A DNA stretch of 64,000 nucleotides from a virus: positions 1-64,000 of the IMG/VR virus record IMGVR_UViG_3300004369_000012; one strand, given 5' to 3'. This document shows positions 53,297 to 60,480 of this stretch, one piece after another. Below the pieces are notes generated by a model, which was not told the origin of the DNA, searched no databases, and was given only the letters and a program-made list of their open reading frames with translations. Position numbers and translations under genes: made by a program. The first letter of the stretch is position 1, and every line of letters begins with the position of its first letter.

Positions 53297-53740
53297 ATGG
53301 AAGACAACAACTTAGAGTTCTATGGTTCTATTAAACTAGTCACTGGAGAGGAAATCTTCGGTAGTATCTACGTGGATGAATCTGAAAATCCCCCAGAACA
53401 ATTAGTCATTACAGATCCTATCTGTTTGAAAATGATTAATGCTGGTGGTGTAGATGTAGGATTCAAAATAGAACCATGGATGAAATTTACTACAGAAGAT
53501 ATCTTTGTAATTAAGATGACTCAAGTAATTACTATCTCTGAAGTTACAGATAGTAAAATACTAGATACTTATCAAAGGTATCTAAATAGTTCATCTTTTA
53601 CAACCAAGTCTTTATCCAATAAGACTTCTAGTAGATCTAATCCTGATATTACTAAGGATATGGGTTATGTATCCTCTGTAGAGTCTGCTAGAGAGTTATT
53701 AGAAAAGATCTATGATGCTGAGGACTCTAAAGAGCTTTAA
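53297..53740 (+). CDS. small beta-rich, possibly Sm-like protein (147 aa)
   Basis: A 147-residue protein directly abutting uvsW (its ATG follows the TAG stop). The first 90 residues alternate strands (GSIKLVTGEEIFGSIYVDES, then LVITDPICLKMINAGGVDVG) in a way that recalls an Sm/LSm-type beta-barrel, and the remaining part is Ser-rich and probably disordered before a short C-terminal helix (VESARELLEKIYDAED). From memory, similar proteins are common in cyanomyoviruses at this place. RNA binding would fit an Sm-like fold but is not shown. It is the last gene before the sigma-70-type promoter of gp55. Confidence 0.7.
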   Translation: MEDNNLEFYGSIKLVTGEEIFGSIYVDESENPPEQLVITDPICLKMINAGGVDVGFKIEPWMKFTTEDIFVIKMTQVITISEVTDSKILDTYQRYLNSSSFTTKSLSNKTSSRSNPDITKDMGYVSSVESARELLEKIYDAEDSKEL

Positions 53741-53794
53741 AGCTAATATTCATCTTTACCCCTGACAGAGTAATTCTACTGAAGTTCAGAGGAG

Positions 53795-53824
53795 TTGTCA
53801 AGCCCCTTGAAAGTGTGTTATAAT
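53795..53824 (+). promoter_or_regulatory. sigma-70-like promoter for gp55-47-46
   Basis: TTGTCA at 53795-53800 and a perfect TATAAT at 53819-53824 are separated by 18 bases, 31 bases before the gp55 ATG. A host-type promoter here makes sense because gp55 must be made before late promoters can work. The rest of the 115-base gap before gp55 holds nothing else that I can identify. Confidence 0.75.
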
Positions 53825-53855
53825 AAGATCATGAACTGTGTGAACCCAAAGGACA

Positions 53856-54332
53856 ATGAAAGTAATGGCAAGAAAGCGTTCAGAGCATTACGTTGACAAC
53901 AAACAGTTTCTTACTGCACTGATCGTGTACAAGAAAAAGGTTGCTGAGTGTAAAGAGTTGAATCAGGATCCTCCTAGGATCGACAACTACTTGGGTGAGT
54001 GCTTCTTGAAGATCGCCACACACCTATCATACAAACCAAATTTCGTCAACTACATGTTCAAGGATGACATGATCTGTGATGGGATTCAGAACTGTGTGCA
54101 ATACATCAATAACTTTGATCCAGCAAAGTCTACAAATCCATTTGCTTATTTTACGCAGATTATCAACTATGCTTTCTTGAGAAGAATTCAGAAAGAGAAA
54201 AAGCAACTAGATATTAAACAAAAAATTATTGAGCGTTCAGGATACGACGAAGTATTCACCTCTGATGAGCATGGTGATTACTCTAGTTACAACACCATCA
54301 AAGATTCTGTCCAGCATAGATTTGGTAAGTAA
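53856..54332 (+). CDS. gp55: late-transcription sigma factor gp55
   Basis: A 158-residue protein (T4 gp55 is 185), the phage sigma factor that redirects host RNA polymerase to TATAAATA-type late promoters with gp45 and gp33. The conserved region 2-like block is clear: YLGECFLKIATHLSYKPNFV near residues 45-65, MFKDDMICDGIQNCVQYINN, then FDPAKSTNPFAYFTQIINYA FLRRI near 88-112. The start at 53856 has AAGGACA immediately upstream; ATG at 53865 is possible. It has its own host-type promoter and heads the block with gp47 and gp46. Late boxes found throughout the window are its expected targets. Confidence 0.95.
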   Translation: MKVMARKRSEHYVDNKQFLTALIVYKKKVAECKELNQDPPRIDNYLGECFLKIATHLSYKPNFVNYMFKDDMICDGIQNCVQYINNFDPAKSTNPFAYFTQIINYAFLRRIQKEKKQLDIKQKIIERSGYDEVFTSDEHGDYSSYNTIKDSVQHRFGK

Positions 54333-54335
54333 TTT

Positions 54336-55376
54336 ATGAAGATTGCCATTATTAGTGATCAACATTTTGGGTTTAAAAAAGGTTCTAAAATTTATCATGA
54401 CTTCTTCTTAAAATTTTATGAAGAAGTCTTTTTTCCTGTAATCGATAAACTGGGAATCACCACGATTGTTGACATGGGTGATACTTTTGATAGTCGTAAG
54501 GGTATTGATTTTGGTGCTCTTGCTTGGGCAAAGGATAATTACTATGATCCCCTAGCACAACGTAACATTACAATCCATACTATTGTTGGTAATCACACTG
54601 CATACTACAAAAATACGAATGAGGTCAACGCTGTTGATTTGTTGTTGAGAGAATATGATAATGTCAAAATCTATGCTGAGGCAGAAGAAGTTAAACTTGG
54701 AAATCTGAATACACTATTCATTCCCTGGATTAACTCAGACAACTCTCAGAGCACCTACAAGACCATCAAACAGAGTGATTGTAGGATTGCTATGGGTCAC
54801 CTTGAATTAAACGGTTTCAGGGCGCACAGAGGGCATATCATGGAAGATGGTCATGATGCTAAGATCTATGAGAAGTTTGATAAAGTCTTCAGCGGTCACT
54901 ATCACACGAGATCTGATGATGGCAGAATTTTCTATCTAGGAAATCCATATCAAATGTTTTGGAGTGATGTCAATGACAAACGTGGATTTGTTATTTTTGA
55001 CACAGAAACACTAGAACATAAGTATCTCAATAACCCAAATGAGTTGTACAAGATTGTAAGATACAACAACACTCCAAGACAAACATTTAAGTATCAAGAG
55101 TATGCTGGGAAAATTGTCAAGTTAATTGTTGAACAGAGAGATAGTCATAAAGAGTATGAAAAATTTGTTGACGGATTTGATAAAGTTGATCTTGTAGATC
55201 TAAACATAGTTGACCAGACAGTTAATATTGCTGACGCTGAGTTGAATGTTGATGAGTTTGAAGATACACTGTCTATCTTGGACAAGTATGTTGATGAACT
55301 GGAATTTTCTCTAAGTAAATCAACTCTAAAAAGTATCTTGAGAGAGACATATCAGGAGGCATGTAATGTCACCTAA
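54336..55376 (+). CDS. gp47: recombination endonuclease subunit gp47 (Mre11/SbcD-like)
   Basis: The nuclease subunit of the gp46/47 complex that resects DNA ends for recombination-dependent replication and helps degrade host DNA; 346 residues (T4 gp47 is 339). Calcineurin-like phosphoesterase motifs appear in order: SDQHFG at 7-12, DMGDTFD at 46-52, VGNHT at 84-88, GHLELNG near 156-162, and SGHYHTRS near 188-195. All metal ligands are present. It is followed with a short overlap by a 2OG oxygenase gene, so gp47 and gp46 are separated by two inserted genes. Confidence 0.96.
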   Translation: MKIAIISDQHFGFKKGSKIYHDFFLKFYEEVFFPVIDKLGITTIVDMGDTFDSRKGIDFGALAWAKDNYYDPLAQRNITIHTIVGNHTAYYKNTNEVNAVDLLLREYDNVKIYAEAEEVKLGNLNTLFIPWINSDNSQSTYKTIKQSDCRIAMGHLELNGFRAHRGHIMEDGHDAKIYEKFDKVFSGHYHTRSDDGRIFYLGNPYQMFWSDVNDKRGFVIFDTETLEHKYLNNPNELYKIVRYNNTPRQTFKYQEYAGKIVKLIVEQRDSHKEYEKFVDGFDKVDLVDLNIVDQTVNIADAELNVDEFEDTLSILDKYVDELEFSLSKSTLKSILRETYQEACNVT

Positions 55377-55971
55377 TTTTATTTCGGGGTCTTTTATAGA
55401 CCATGATGTCTGTGATGGAGTTATTGATTTTTTTGAGAGTAATGTAGAGCACCAGTTTCCTGGTCTAATGGGTTGCGGCCATGTTCCAGAATGGAAAGAT
55501 TCTACGGACATACAGATTCATCCAGAGAATAATGATCCTCGTATAATTGACTACAAAAATGCCCTGGAATTGGTCATGCTGGGATATGTTAATCAGTTTC
55601 CCTGGGCAAGTAATGATCACGGCGCATGGAGAATAAACGAATCGTTTAATATCCAAAGATATTTTCCAAATCAAGGATTTCATAAGTGGCACACAGAAAG
55701 AAACTGTGCTGATGGATCAAACCCATTTCGCCATCTAGTCTTCATGACATATCTAAATGATGTCGCTGATGGGGGAGAGACTGAATTTTTACATCAGGAA
55801 TTGAAAGTAAAACCTGAAAAAGGTCTAACGATTTTATGGCCTGCTGATTGGACTCACGTTCATAGAGGCATTCCTTCTCCAACACAAACTAAATACATCA
55901 CCACAGGTTGGTATGGATATGATTCTGATAGATATGATTACGAATACCACAACGAACTCTCATTGAGATAA
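55366..55971 (+). CDS. 2-oxoglutarate/Fe(II) dioxygenase between gp47 and gp46
   Basis: A 201-residue dioxygenase of the prolyl-hydroxylase type. The first iron ligands are H109-T-E111 (FHKWHTERN), an HxE rather than HxD form, and the distal histidine is H164 or H166 in DWTHVHRGIP; K176 followed by YITTGWY is positioned to bind 2-oxoglutarate. GGETEFLHQE near 136-145 is the typical strand between them. The gene overlaps the end of gp47 by 11 bases and abuts the DUF3110 gene. Substrates of phage enzymes of this type are mostly unknown; nucleic acid or protein are both possible. It is distinct from the two other oxygenases in the window. Confidence 0.88.
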   Translation: MSPNFISGSFIDHDVCDGVIDFFESNVEHQFPGLMGCGHVPEWKDSTDIQIHPENNDPRIIDYKNALELVMLGYVNQFPWASNDHGAWRINESFNIQRYFPNQGFHKWHTERNCADGSNPFRHLVFMTYLNDVADGGETEFLHQELKVKPEKGLTILWPADWTHVHRGIPSPTQTKYITTGWYGYDSDRYDYEYHNELSLR

Positions 55972-56237
55972 TGTATATACTAACTCTCCAGGGAAAAGAA
56001 GATGAAGGTGCATACGCAGTTAAGAACTCCCTAGGGGAGAAGGTTCTGTTTATGTTTGAGGAGATGGATGATGCTGTTCGATATGCTCTTCAATTGGAGG
56101 ACATGAATGGTGAGAAGATGCATGTATTGGAAGTTGAGGGAAAAAATGCTATAATGAGTTGTGAGAAGGCAGGATATGAGTACGCTATTATTACACCTAA
56201 TGACATTGTGATTCCACCTGACGATCTAGATGATTAA
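55971..56237 (+). CDS. DUF3110-family protein (88 aa)
   Basis: An 88-residue acidic protein matching the pattern of the cyanobacterial DUF3110 family: an opening strand (MYILTLQGKEDEGAYAVKNS), VLFMFEEMDDAVRYALQLED near residues 25-45, a cysteine in IMSCEKAGYEYAIITP near 62-78, and a C-terminal PPDDLDD. The family is found in cyanobacteria and their phages and has no known function. The start overlaps the previous stop by one base and its end overlaps gp46 by eight bases. Presence of this family supports a cyanobacterial host. Confidence 0.8.
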   Translation: MYILTLQGKEDEGAYAVKNSLGEKVLFMFEEMDDAVRYALQLEDMNGEKMHVLEVEGKNAIMSCEKAGYEYAIITPNDIVIPPDDLDD

Positions 56238-57948
56238 ATTTACCTGCATCAAGTACAAAAACTTTCTTTCCTCAGGAAACCAGTTTACGACCATCCCATT
56301 AGATAAGCATTCTAATACTTTGATTATTGGTGCTAATGGCGCTGGTAAGTCTAGTATTTTGGATGCTCTTACCTTTTCGCTTTTTGGAAAAGCGTTTCGT
56401 AAGATCAACAAACCCCAATTGGTCAACAGTACGAATGATAAGGACTGCTTGACTGAGATTGAATTTACGATTTCCAACACTGAATGGAAAGTTCGCAGGG
56501 GAATTAAACCTGCAATTTTTGAGATCTATCGAGATGGTAATCTTCTAGATCAGGAATCTAGTTCGCGTGATCAGCAGACTTGGTTGGAACAGAATGTTCT
56601 GAAGATGAATTACAAGTCTTTTACGCAGATTGTAATCTTGGGTAGTGCATCTTTCGTCCCGTTCATGCAACTCACCTCACAGAACCGTAGAGAGGTCATT
56701 GAGGATCTTTTGGATATTGGGGTGTTCTCCAATATGAACGCTATTGTTAAAGATAAACTAAAAGAACAAAAAGATCAGGTTAAGCAATTAAATCTAAAGA
56801 AGCAAACTATCGAAGAAAAGGAGGAGATGCAGAGAAACTTCATCGCAGAGATGGAGAGACTTAGTTCTGATAACATCACAACTAATAAAAACAAGATCAT
56901 CGAACTTCAAAATGAAGCAGAAGGATATGTTAGTGACAACTCCGATATTCAAAAACGGGTTGACACTCTTGTAGAGGATCAGAAAGTTTTTTTAAACGTA
57001 TCTGAAAAAATTCAGAAGTTGAATACTTTCAAAGGACAGATTAGGCAAAAAGCGATTACGCTTCAGGATGAGCATAAGTTTTTTAAAGATAATACGGTTT
57101 GCCCAACATGCACTCAAAGTTTAGAGGATGATTTTAGGTTAAATAAGATTAGCGACGTTCAAAATAAGATAGGGGAACTCAAGAAGGGGTATGAAGACCT
57201 GGAGAGCGCCATCAAGTCAGAGAAGGAAAGAGAACGTCAATTTAATACTCTTTCTCAGGAGATTGTAAAACTCAACCATGAGATTTCTCAAAACAATACT
57301 AGAACTAACCACATTCAACGACAAATCGGAGATCTTGAATCAGAAATTCAAACTATTACCGAACGACTTGAAAATGGAAATCTTGAGTATGACAAGTTAA
57401 CAGAGTTTACTAGAAATCTCAAAATCACGGCAGATGAACTCTCAAGGCGTAAAGAACAAATCGTCTATTACGATTTCGCCTACTCACTCCTTAAGGATGA
57501 CGGCGTAAAAACTAAAATCATTCACAAATACCTCCCATTCATTAATCAGCAGATTAATCACTACCTACAGTTGATGGATTTTTACATCAACTTCAGTTTA
57601 GATGAAGAGTTTAACGAGTCTATTCACTCCCCAGTTCACGAAAAATTTAGTTACGATTCGTTCTCTGAGGGTGAAAAGATGAGGATAGACCTCTCCCTCC
57701 TTTTTACATGGCGGGAAGTCGCCAGAGTCAAAAACTCAATCAGCACTAATCTGTTGGTTATGGATGAAGTCTTTGACAGTTCGCTCGACGGTTTTGGGAC
57801 GGAAGAGTTTCTCAAGATCATTCGGTTCGTAGTAAAGGACGCTAACATTTTCGTCATATCACACAAATCCGAACTGCATGATAAATTTGAAAACGTTATC
57901 AAGTTTGAGAAGTCTAAGAATTTTTCTAGTATCGTAAAAACCAACTGA
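56230..57948 (+). CDS. gp46: recombination endonuclease subunit gp46 (Rad50/SbcC-like)
   Basis: The ATPase partner of gp47, 572 residues (T4 gp46 is 560). Walker A GANGAGKSS is at 34-42, the zinc-hook CPTC near 292-295 in the middle of two long coiled-coil arms, the ABC signature FSEGEKMRIDLSLLF near 476-490, and Walker B LLVMDEVFDSSLD near 507-519. All catalytic elements are intact. It overlaps the DUF3110 gene by eight bases and is followed immediately by a terminator whose stem begins in the stop codon. With gp47 it supplies 3' single-stranded ends for UvsY/UvsX-driven recombination. Confidence 0.97.
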   Translation: MIKFTCIKYKNFLSSGNQFTTIPLDKHSNTLIIGANGAGKSSILDALTFSLFGKAFRKINKPQLVNSTNDKDCLTEIEFTISNTEWKVRRGIKPAIFEIYRDGNLLDQESSSRDQQTWLEQNVLKMNYKSFTQIVILGSASFVPFMQLTSQNRREVIEDLLDIGVFSNMNAIVKDKLKEQKDQVKQLNLKKQTIEEKEEMQRNFIAEMERLSSDNITTNKNKIIELQNEAEGYVSDNSDIQKRVDTLVEDQKVFLNVSEKIQKLNTFKGQIRQKAITLQDEHKFFKDNTVCPTCTQSLEDDFRLNKISDVQNKIGELKKGYEDLESAIKSEKERERQFNTLSQEIVKLNHEISQNNTRTNHIQRQIGDLESEIQTITERLENGNLEYDKLTEFTRNLKITADELSRRKEQIVYYDFAYSLLKDDGVKTKIIHKYLPFINQQINHYLQLMDFYINFSLDEEFNESIHSPVHEKFSYDSFSEGEKMRIDLSLLFTWREVARVKNSISTNLLVMDEVFDSSLDGFGTEEFLKIIRFVVKDANIFVISHKSELHDKFENVIKFEKSKNFSSIVKTN

Positions 57949-57969
57949 GACCCTTCGGGGTCTTTTTTT
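57948..57969 (+). terminator. intrinsic terminator with UUCG loop
   Basis: AGACCC and GGGTCT (57948-57953 with 57958-57963) enclose a TTCG tetraloop, followed by seven T residues. The stem starts at the last base of the gp46 stop codon. Confidence 0.92.
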
Positions 57970-57991
57970 GTCAGTGTATTCTCACGAACTC

Positions 57992-58022
57992 TTGACAAAA
58001 ATCTTTATATTTGCTATATAAT
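57992..58022 (+). promoter_or_regulatory. sigma-70-like promoter for the hli-petF block
   Basis: A perfect TTGACA at 57992-57997 is followed by TATATA (17-base spacer, 58015-58020) or TATAAT (19-base spacer, 58017-58022). Transcription would start about 20 bases before the hli ATG, so the photosynthesis genes can be expressed early by the host polymerase. Confidence 0.8.
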
Positions 58023-58047
58023 ACTGTAACAGTTCTTTACAAACATT

Positions 58048-58257
58048 ATGACTGTAACTACAAATGATCGCGGACAACAGAATATGTTCGCTAATGAACC
58101 CGCTATGTACATGACGGATGAAGATCGTCTCAAGTATGGTCTTGAGTCCCATGCTGAGCGTGCTGAAAAGATGAATGGGCGTTGGGCAATGATGGGTTTT
58201 GTCGCTGCCTTGACATCCTACGCGATTACTGGTAAACTATTCTTTGGAATTCTTTAG
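58048..58257 (+). CDS. hli: high-light-inducible protein (Hli), first copy
   Basis: A 69-residue single-helix chlorophyll-binding protein. Residues 39-51 (AEKMNGRWAMMGF) carry the chlorophyll a/b-binding ExxNGRxAMxGF motif, followed by a membrane helix (VAALTSYAITGKLFFGIL). Proteins of this type protect photosystem II in the thylakoid membrane under stress; in cyanophages they are thought to sustain host photosynthesis during infection. It has a host-type promoter and is followed 11 bases later by petF. The 38-residue N-terminal extension is longer than in the second copy and is soluble. Confidence 0.96.
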   Translation: MTVTTNDRGQQNMFANEPAMYMTDEDRLKYGLESHAERAEKMNGRWAMMGFVAALTSYAITGKLFFGIL

Positions 58258-58268
58258 GAAACTAAATA

Positions 58269-58562
58269 ATGGCATTTAACATTGTCCTACGATCCCCCGA
58301 TGGAACTGAGCAAACCATTCAGTGTGAAGACGATGAGTACATCCTTGCTGCTGCTGAAGAACAGGGTGTTGACCTCAGTTACTCGTGTCGCGCAGGCGCT
58401 TGTTCGTCGTGCGCGGGAAAACTCATCTCTGGTTCCGTAGACCAGGGGGATCAGTCGTTCCTTGATGATGACCAGATTGATGCTGGTTTCATTCTAACTT
58501 GTGTTTCTTATCCCACAAGTGATTGTGTGATTGAGACTGGACAGGAAGAGAATCTGTATTAA
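58269..58562 (+). CDS. petF: plant-type [2Fe-2S] ferredoxin
   Basis: A 97-residue ferredoxin with all four cluster cysteines: C40, C45 and C48 in [14 protein letters not shown], and C78 in ILTCVSYP. The length and the acidic surface match photosynthetic ferredoxins that accept electrons from photosystem I. In the phage it could feed nucleotide reduction or bilin reductases, as proposed for other cyanophages. It lies between two hli genes, and its stop overlaps the next ATG by one base. The CTAAATAA before its ATG is too close to act as a late promoter. Confidence 0.97.
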   Translation: MAFNIVLRSPDGTEQTIQCEDDEYILAAAEEQGVDLSYSCRAGACSSCAGKLISGSVDQGDQSFLDDDQIDAGFILTCVSYPTSDCVIETGQEENLY

Positions 58563-58711
58563 TGTCGAATCCAGATCAACTCTATGAGGACATGGAGAAA
58601 CTGAATGCCCTATACGAAGAACTCTGCTGGGGCCACGATGATGAATTAGTATTCACTCACGAAAATGGTAGAGTCATAGTTTATAACAAAACTTTGGAGC
58701 AAAAACAATGA
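58562..58711 (+). CDS. small acidic cyanophage protein (49 aa)
   Basis: A 49-residue protein ([20 protein letters not shown], then LCWGHDDELVFTHENGRV), helical at the N terminus and strand-rich at the end. From memory, closely similar short proteins are widespread in cyanomyoviruses. The function is unknown. It overlaps petF by one base and the second hli by four bases, so it is expressed with both. Confidence 0.75.
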   Translation: MSNPDQLYEDMEKLNALYEELCWGHDDELVFTHENGRVIVYNKTLEQKQ

Positions 58712-58815
58712 ACGAAAAAGCAGAACGTATTAATGGTTGGGCAGCAATGATCGGTGTGATCGCTGCTATGGGATCTTATGCAGTCACAGGTCAAATCATT
58801 CCAGGTATCTGGTGA
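58708..58815 (+). CDS. hli: high-light-inducible protein (Hli), second short copy
   Basis: A 35-residue minimal Hli: residues 5-18 (AERINGWAAMIGVI) retain the Glu and Asn of the chlorophyll-binding ExxNGRxAM motif, but Arg is replaced by Trp (NGW), followed by the membrane helix (AAMGSYAVTGQIIPGIW). The GQIIPGIW ending is typical of host Hli proteins. It is about half the length of the first copy and lacks its N-terminal extension, so the two are different Hli types rather than a tandem duplicate. It overlaps genes on both sides by one to four bases. Confidence 0.9.
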   Translation: MNEKAERINGWAAMIGVIAAMGSYAVTGQIIPGIW

Positions 58816-58940
58816 TGCTGTTGTTGTCAACTATGATGCTAGGGATGTGGATATTAATCAGTGTCCTTGGTAGTAATGATGCTGACGACGATGACGACCT
58901 TGGCGGCGGTATGATGATTCCCGCACACAACCCAATTTAA
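58815..58940 (+). CDS. small membrane protein with acidic tail (41 aa)
   Basis: A 41-residue protein with one N-terminal hydrophobic helix (MLLLSTMMLGMWILISVLG) and a strongly acidic segment (NDADDDDDLGGG) before a short tail (MMIPAHNPI). The ATG at 58815 overlaps the hli stop by one base; a longer in-frame ORF starts at 58737 but would run through hli, so it is not likely. A membrane-anchored role in the thylakoid or plasma membrane is likely. I do not recognise a family. A terminator follows six bases later. Confidence 0.65.
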   Translation: MLLLSTMMLGMWILISVLGSNDADDDDDLGGGMMIPAHNPI

Positions 58941-58945
58941 AAAGT

Positions 58946-58979
58946 AAACCTTGTTCTATATAAAGGACAAGGTTTTTTT
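58946..58979 (+). terminator. intrinsic terminator
   Basis: An 11-bp stem with one G-U pair (58946-58956 with 58965-58975) around an 8-base loop leads into seven T residues. It ends the hli-petF-hli block. Confidence 0.9.
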
Positions 58980-58984
58980 GTGTT

Positions 58985-59140
58985 ATGCCTAGAGGACAAA
59001 TTGACAAAGACGAGATGATTTGTTATGTACTTAAATTAAAACACCAGGTAGATAGTGAACGTGCATATCCTGGAGAGAAGGATATGGTCCAAAAATACCT
59101 GAACAGGGTCTTGGGCAGGATCTCTGAGTACCGCTATTGA
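58985..59140 (+). CDS. small conserved-type cyanophage protein (51 aa)
   Basis: A 51-residue helical protein (MPRGQIDKDEMICYVLKLKH, then KYLNRVLGRISEYRY). From memory, proteins starting MPRGQ with this KDEMICYVxKLKH pattern are common in cyanomyoviruses next to the sliding clamp. The function is unknown. The gene starts just behind a terminator, and its TGA stop is part of the -35 box of the next promoter. No promoter of its own is obvious, so it may depend on read-through. Confidence 0.75.
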   Translation: MPRGQIDKDEMICYVLKLKHQVDSERAYPGEKDMVQKYLNRVLGRISEYRY

Positions 59141-59165
59141 CATCCCAAGATTTTTGTAGTATCAT
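59137..59165 (+). promoter_or_regulatory. sigma-70-like promoter for the clamp cluster
   Basis: A perfect TTGACA (59137-59142) and TATCAT (59160-59165) are spaced by exactly 17 bases, 25 bases before the ATG at 59191. The -35 box contains the stop codon of the preceding gene. Confidence 0.8.
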
Positions 59166-59190
59166 GGATATGATTCCTTTACTATGAATC

Positions 59191-59502
59191 ATGAGTGAAC
59201 AGCAAAATCACCTTTGGAAATATGAAGAAGGTGAAACTTTACAAGAAGTAAGAGATTATATTTCTCAGACATATCAGGGGCATTACACCAGTAAGGAAAA
59301 TAGAACACAGACCTTGGATCTGCTAGAATCCATTGGGACTGCTCCTGCTTTCTGTCAAGCGAACATCATCAAGTATGCTTCTCGCTTTAACAAGAAGGGT
59401 CAGGAAAAAAGTGACCTGCTGAAGGTCATTCACTACGCTATCCTCTTGTATCATTTCTCTGGACTTCACAAGAAAACTGATGGAACTTATGAAACTTTCT
59501 GA
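59191..59502 (+). CDS. DUF3310-family protein (103 aa)
   Basis: A 103-residue protein with the DUF3310 layout: HYTSKENRTQTLDLLESIGT near residues 31-50, then FCQANIIKYASRFNKKGQEK, and SDLLKVIHYAILLYHFSG near 73-90. The family is widespread in phages and is sometimes labelled as a nucleotide kinase-like protein, but its biochemical role is not firmly known. It is the first gene of the clamp operon and overlaps the sliding clamp gene by 14 bases, which suggests a link to DNA replication or nucleotide supply. Confidence 0.85.
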   Translation: MSEQQNHLWKYEEGETLQEVRDYISQTYQGHYTSKENRTQTLDLLESIGTAPAFCQANIIKYASRFNKKGQEKSDLLKVIHYAILLYHFSGLHKKTDGTYETF

Positions 59503-60148
59503 TTCTACTCTCAATATTCTTGAGAACTTTTCGACTATCAATCAGTCGATCCTGATCAAAGAAGGTTCTAAGATCAAGACCATTTCTGTCATGCGTAATA
59601 TCTTGGCAGAAGCAAACGTCCCTGAAGAGTTCCCTAAGGATTTTGCCATCTATGATCTCAAGCAGTTTCTGAATGGTGTAAAACTCCACAGAAATCCTGA
59701 TCTTGGATTTGACAATGATTCCTTTGTCACTATCAGTGAGGGTAAACTCAAAGCAAAATATTTCTTTGCTGATCCTTCTGTGATTGTTGCACCCCCAGAC
59801 AAAGAACTTTCTCTTCCCAGCAAGGATGTTTGCTTCCAATTGGAAAGTCAGCAGTTGAATTCTCTGTTGAAAGCGTCTGCTGTCTATGGTCTTCCCGATC
59901 TTTCTGCTATTGGTGACGGGGAAAACATCAGTCTAGTTGTTCGTGACAAAGCAAACGACACATCTAACGAGTATTCAATCGTTGTTGGCGAGACTGATGC
60001 TACGTTTGAGTTCAATTTCAAAATGGAGAATATTAAGATTCTTCCTGGTTCTTACAACGTCGTGATTTCCGAGAAACTTCTTTCTCAGTTTTTCAACGAT
60101 TCTATTAACTACTATATCGCTTTGGAACCTGATTCTACATTCGGATGA
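59489..60148 (+). CDS. gp45: sliding clamp gp45
   Basis: The DNA polymerase processivity clamp, which also activates late transcription by contacting gp55; 219 residues from the chosen ATG (T4 gp45 is 228). The opening MKLSDSTLNILENFSTINQS is very close to that of T4 gp45, which favours this ATG over one nine bases upstream. FAIYDLKQFLNGVKL near residues 52-66, ADPSVIVAPPDKEL near 94-107, and the C-terminal YYIALEPDSTFG also match the family. It overlaps the DUF3310 gene by 14 bases and speD by four bases. Confidence 0.95.
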   Translation: MKLSDSTLNILENFSTINQSILIKEGSKIKTISVMRNILAEANVPEEFPKDFAIYDLKQFLNGVKLHRNPDLGFDNDSFVTISEGKLKAKYFFADPSVIVAPPDKELSLPSKDVCFQLESQQLNSLLKASAVYGLPDLSAIGDGENISLVVRDKANDTSNEYSIVVGETDATFEFNFKMENIKILPGSYNVVISEKLLSQFFNDSINYYIALEPDSTFG

Positions 60149-60480
60149 GACACATTCTTTTTACTCTAAAAGGTTGCTCTGAAAAACTTCTAGATGATGA
60201 GTCACACATCCGCAATGTACTTGTTCATGCGGCACATCTCTGCAAAAGTACATTGTTGGATGTCTCATCACACAAGTTTGATCCTCAAGGTGTGACTGCT
60301 ATCGCTCTCCTTGCCGAGAGTCATATCAGTATTCATACCTGGCCAGAGAATGGTATGGCAGTGTGTGATGTCTTTACCTGTGGTGAGCATACAGTGCCTC
60401 GTGCTGGTGTTACTTACATGTATGAGATGTTTGATGCCAATGACATTGTTTCAAATGAGTTTGTGAGACCCTTAGAATGA
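60145..60480 (+). CDS. speD: S-adenosylmethionine decarboxylase proenzyme
   Basis: A 111-residue prokaryote-type AdoMet decarboxylase that makes the aminopropyl donor for spermidine synthesis. The self-cleavage site is E58-S59 in LLAESHISIHTWPE; S59 becomes the pyruvoyl group, and H64 and C79 fit the conserved processing and catalytic residues. The length matches bacterial SpeD. It is placed between gp45 and gp44 and overlaps both neighbours in ATGA fashion, so it is tightly coupled to the replication genes. Polyamines may help DNA condensation; that role is inferred. speD occurs in many cyanomyoviruses. Confidence 0.95.
   Translation: MRHILFTLKGCSEKLLDDESHIRNVLVHAAHLCKSTLLDVSSHKFDPQGVTAIALLAESHISIHTWPENGMAVCDVFTCGEHTVPRAGVTYMYEMFDANDIVSNEFVRPLE

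Noticed and set aside
53582-53589. CTAAATAG inside the Sm-like gene
   Set aside because: It is in the middle of a coding region, with no gene start at a suitable distance; likely chance in AT-rich sequence.
58262-58269. CTAAATAA box just before petF
   Set aside because: Its last base is the first base of the ATG, so a late start about ten bases downstream would fall inside the gene. petF is better served by the promoter at 57992.
58737-58814. Longer version of the 41-aa membrane protein
   Set aside because: The extension is the second hli gene read in another frame; the ATG at 58815 overlapping the hli stop is the natural start.
59480-59488. Earlier ATG for gp45
   Set aside because: The ATG at 59489 gives the MKLS opening shared with T4 gp45 and other clamps.
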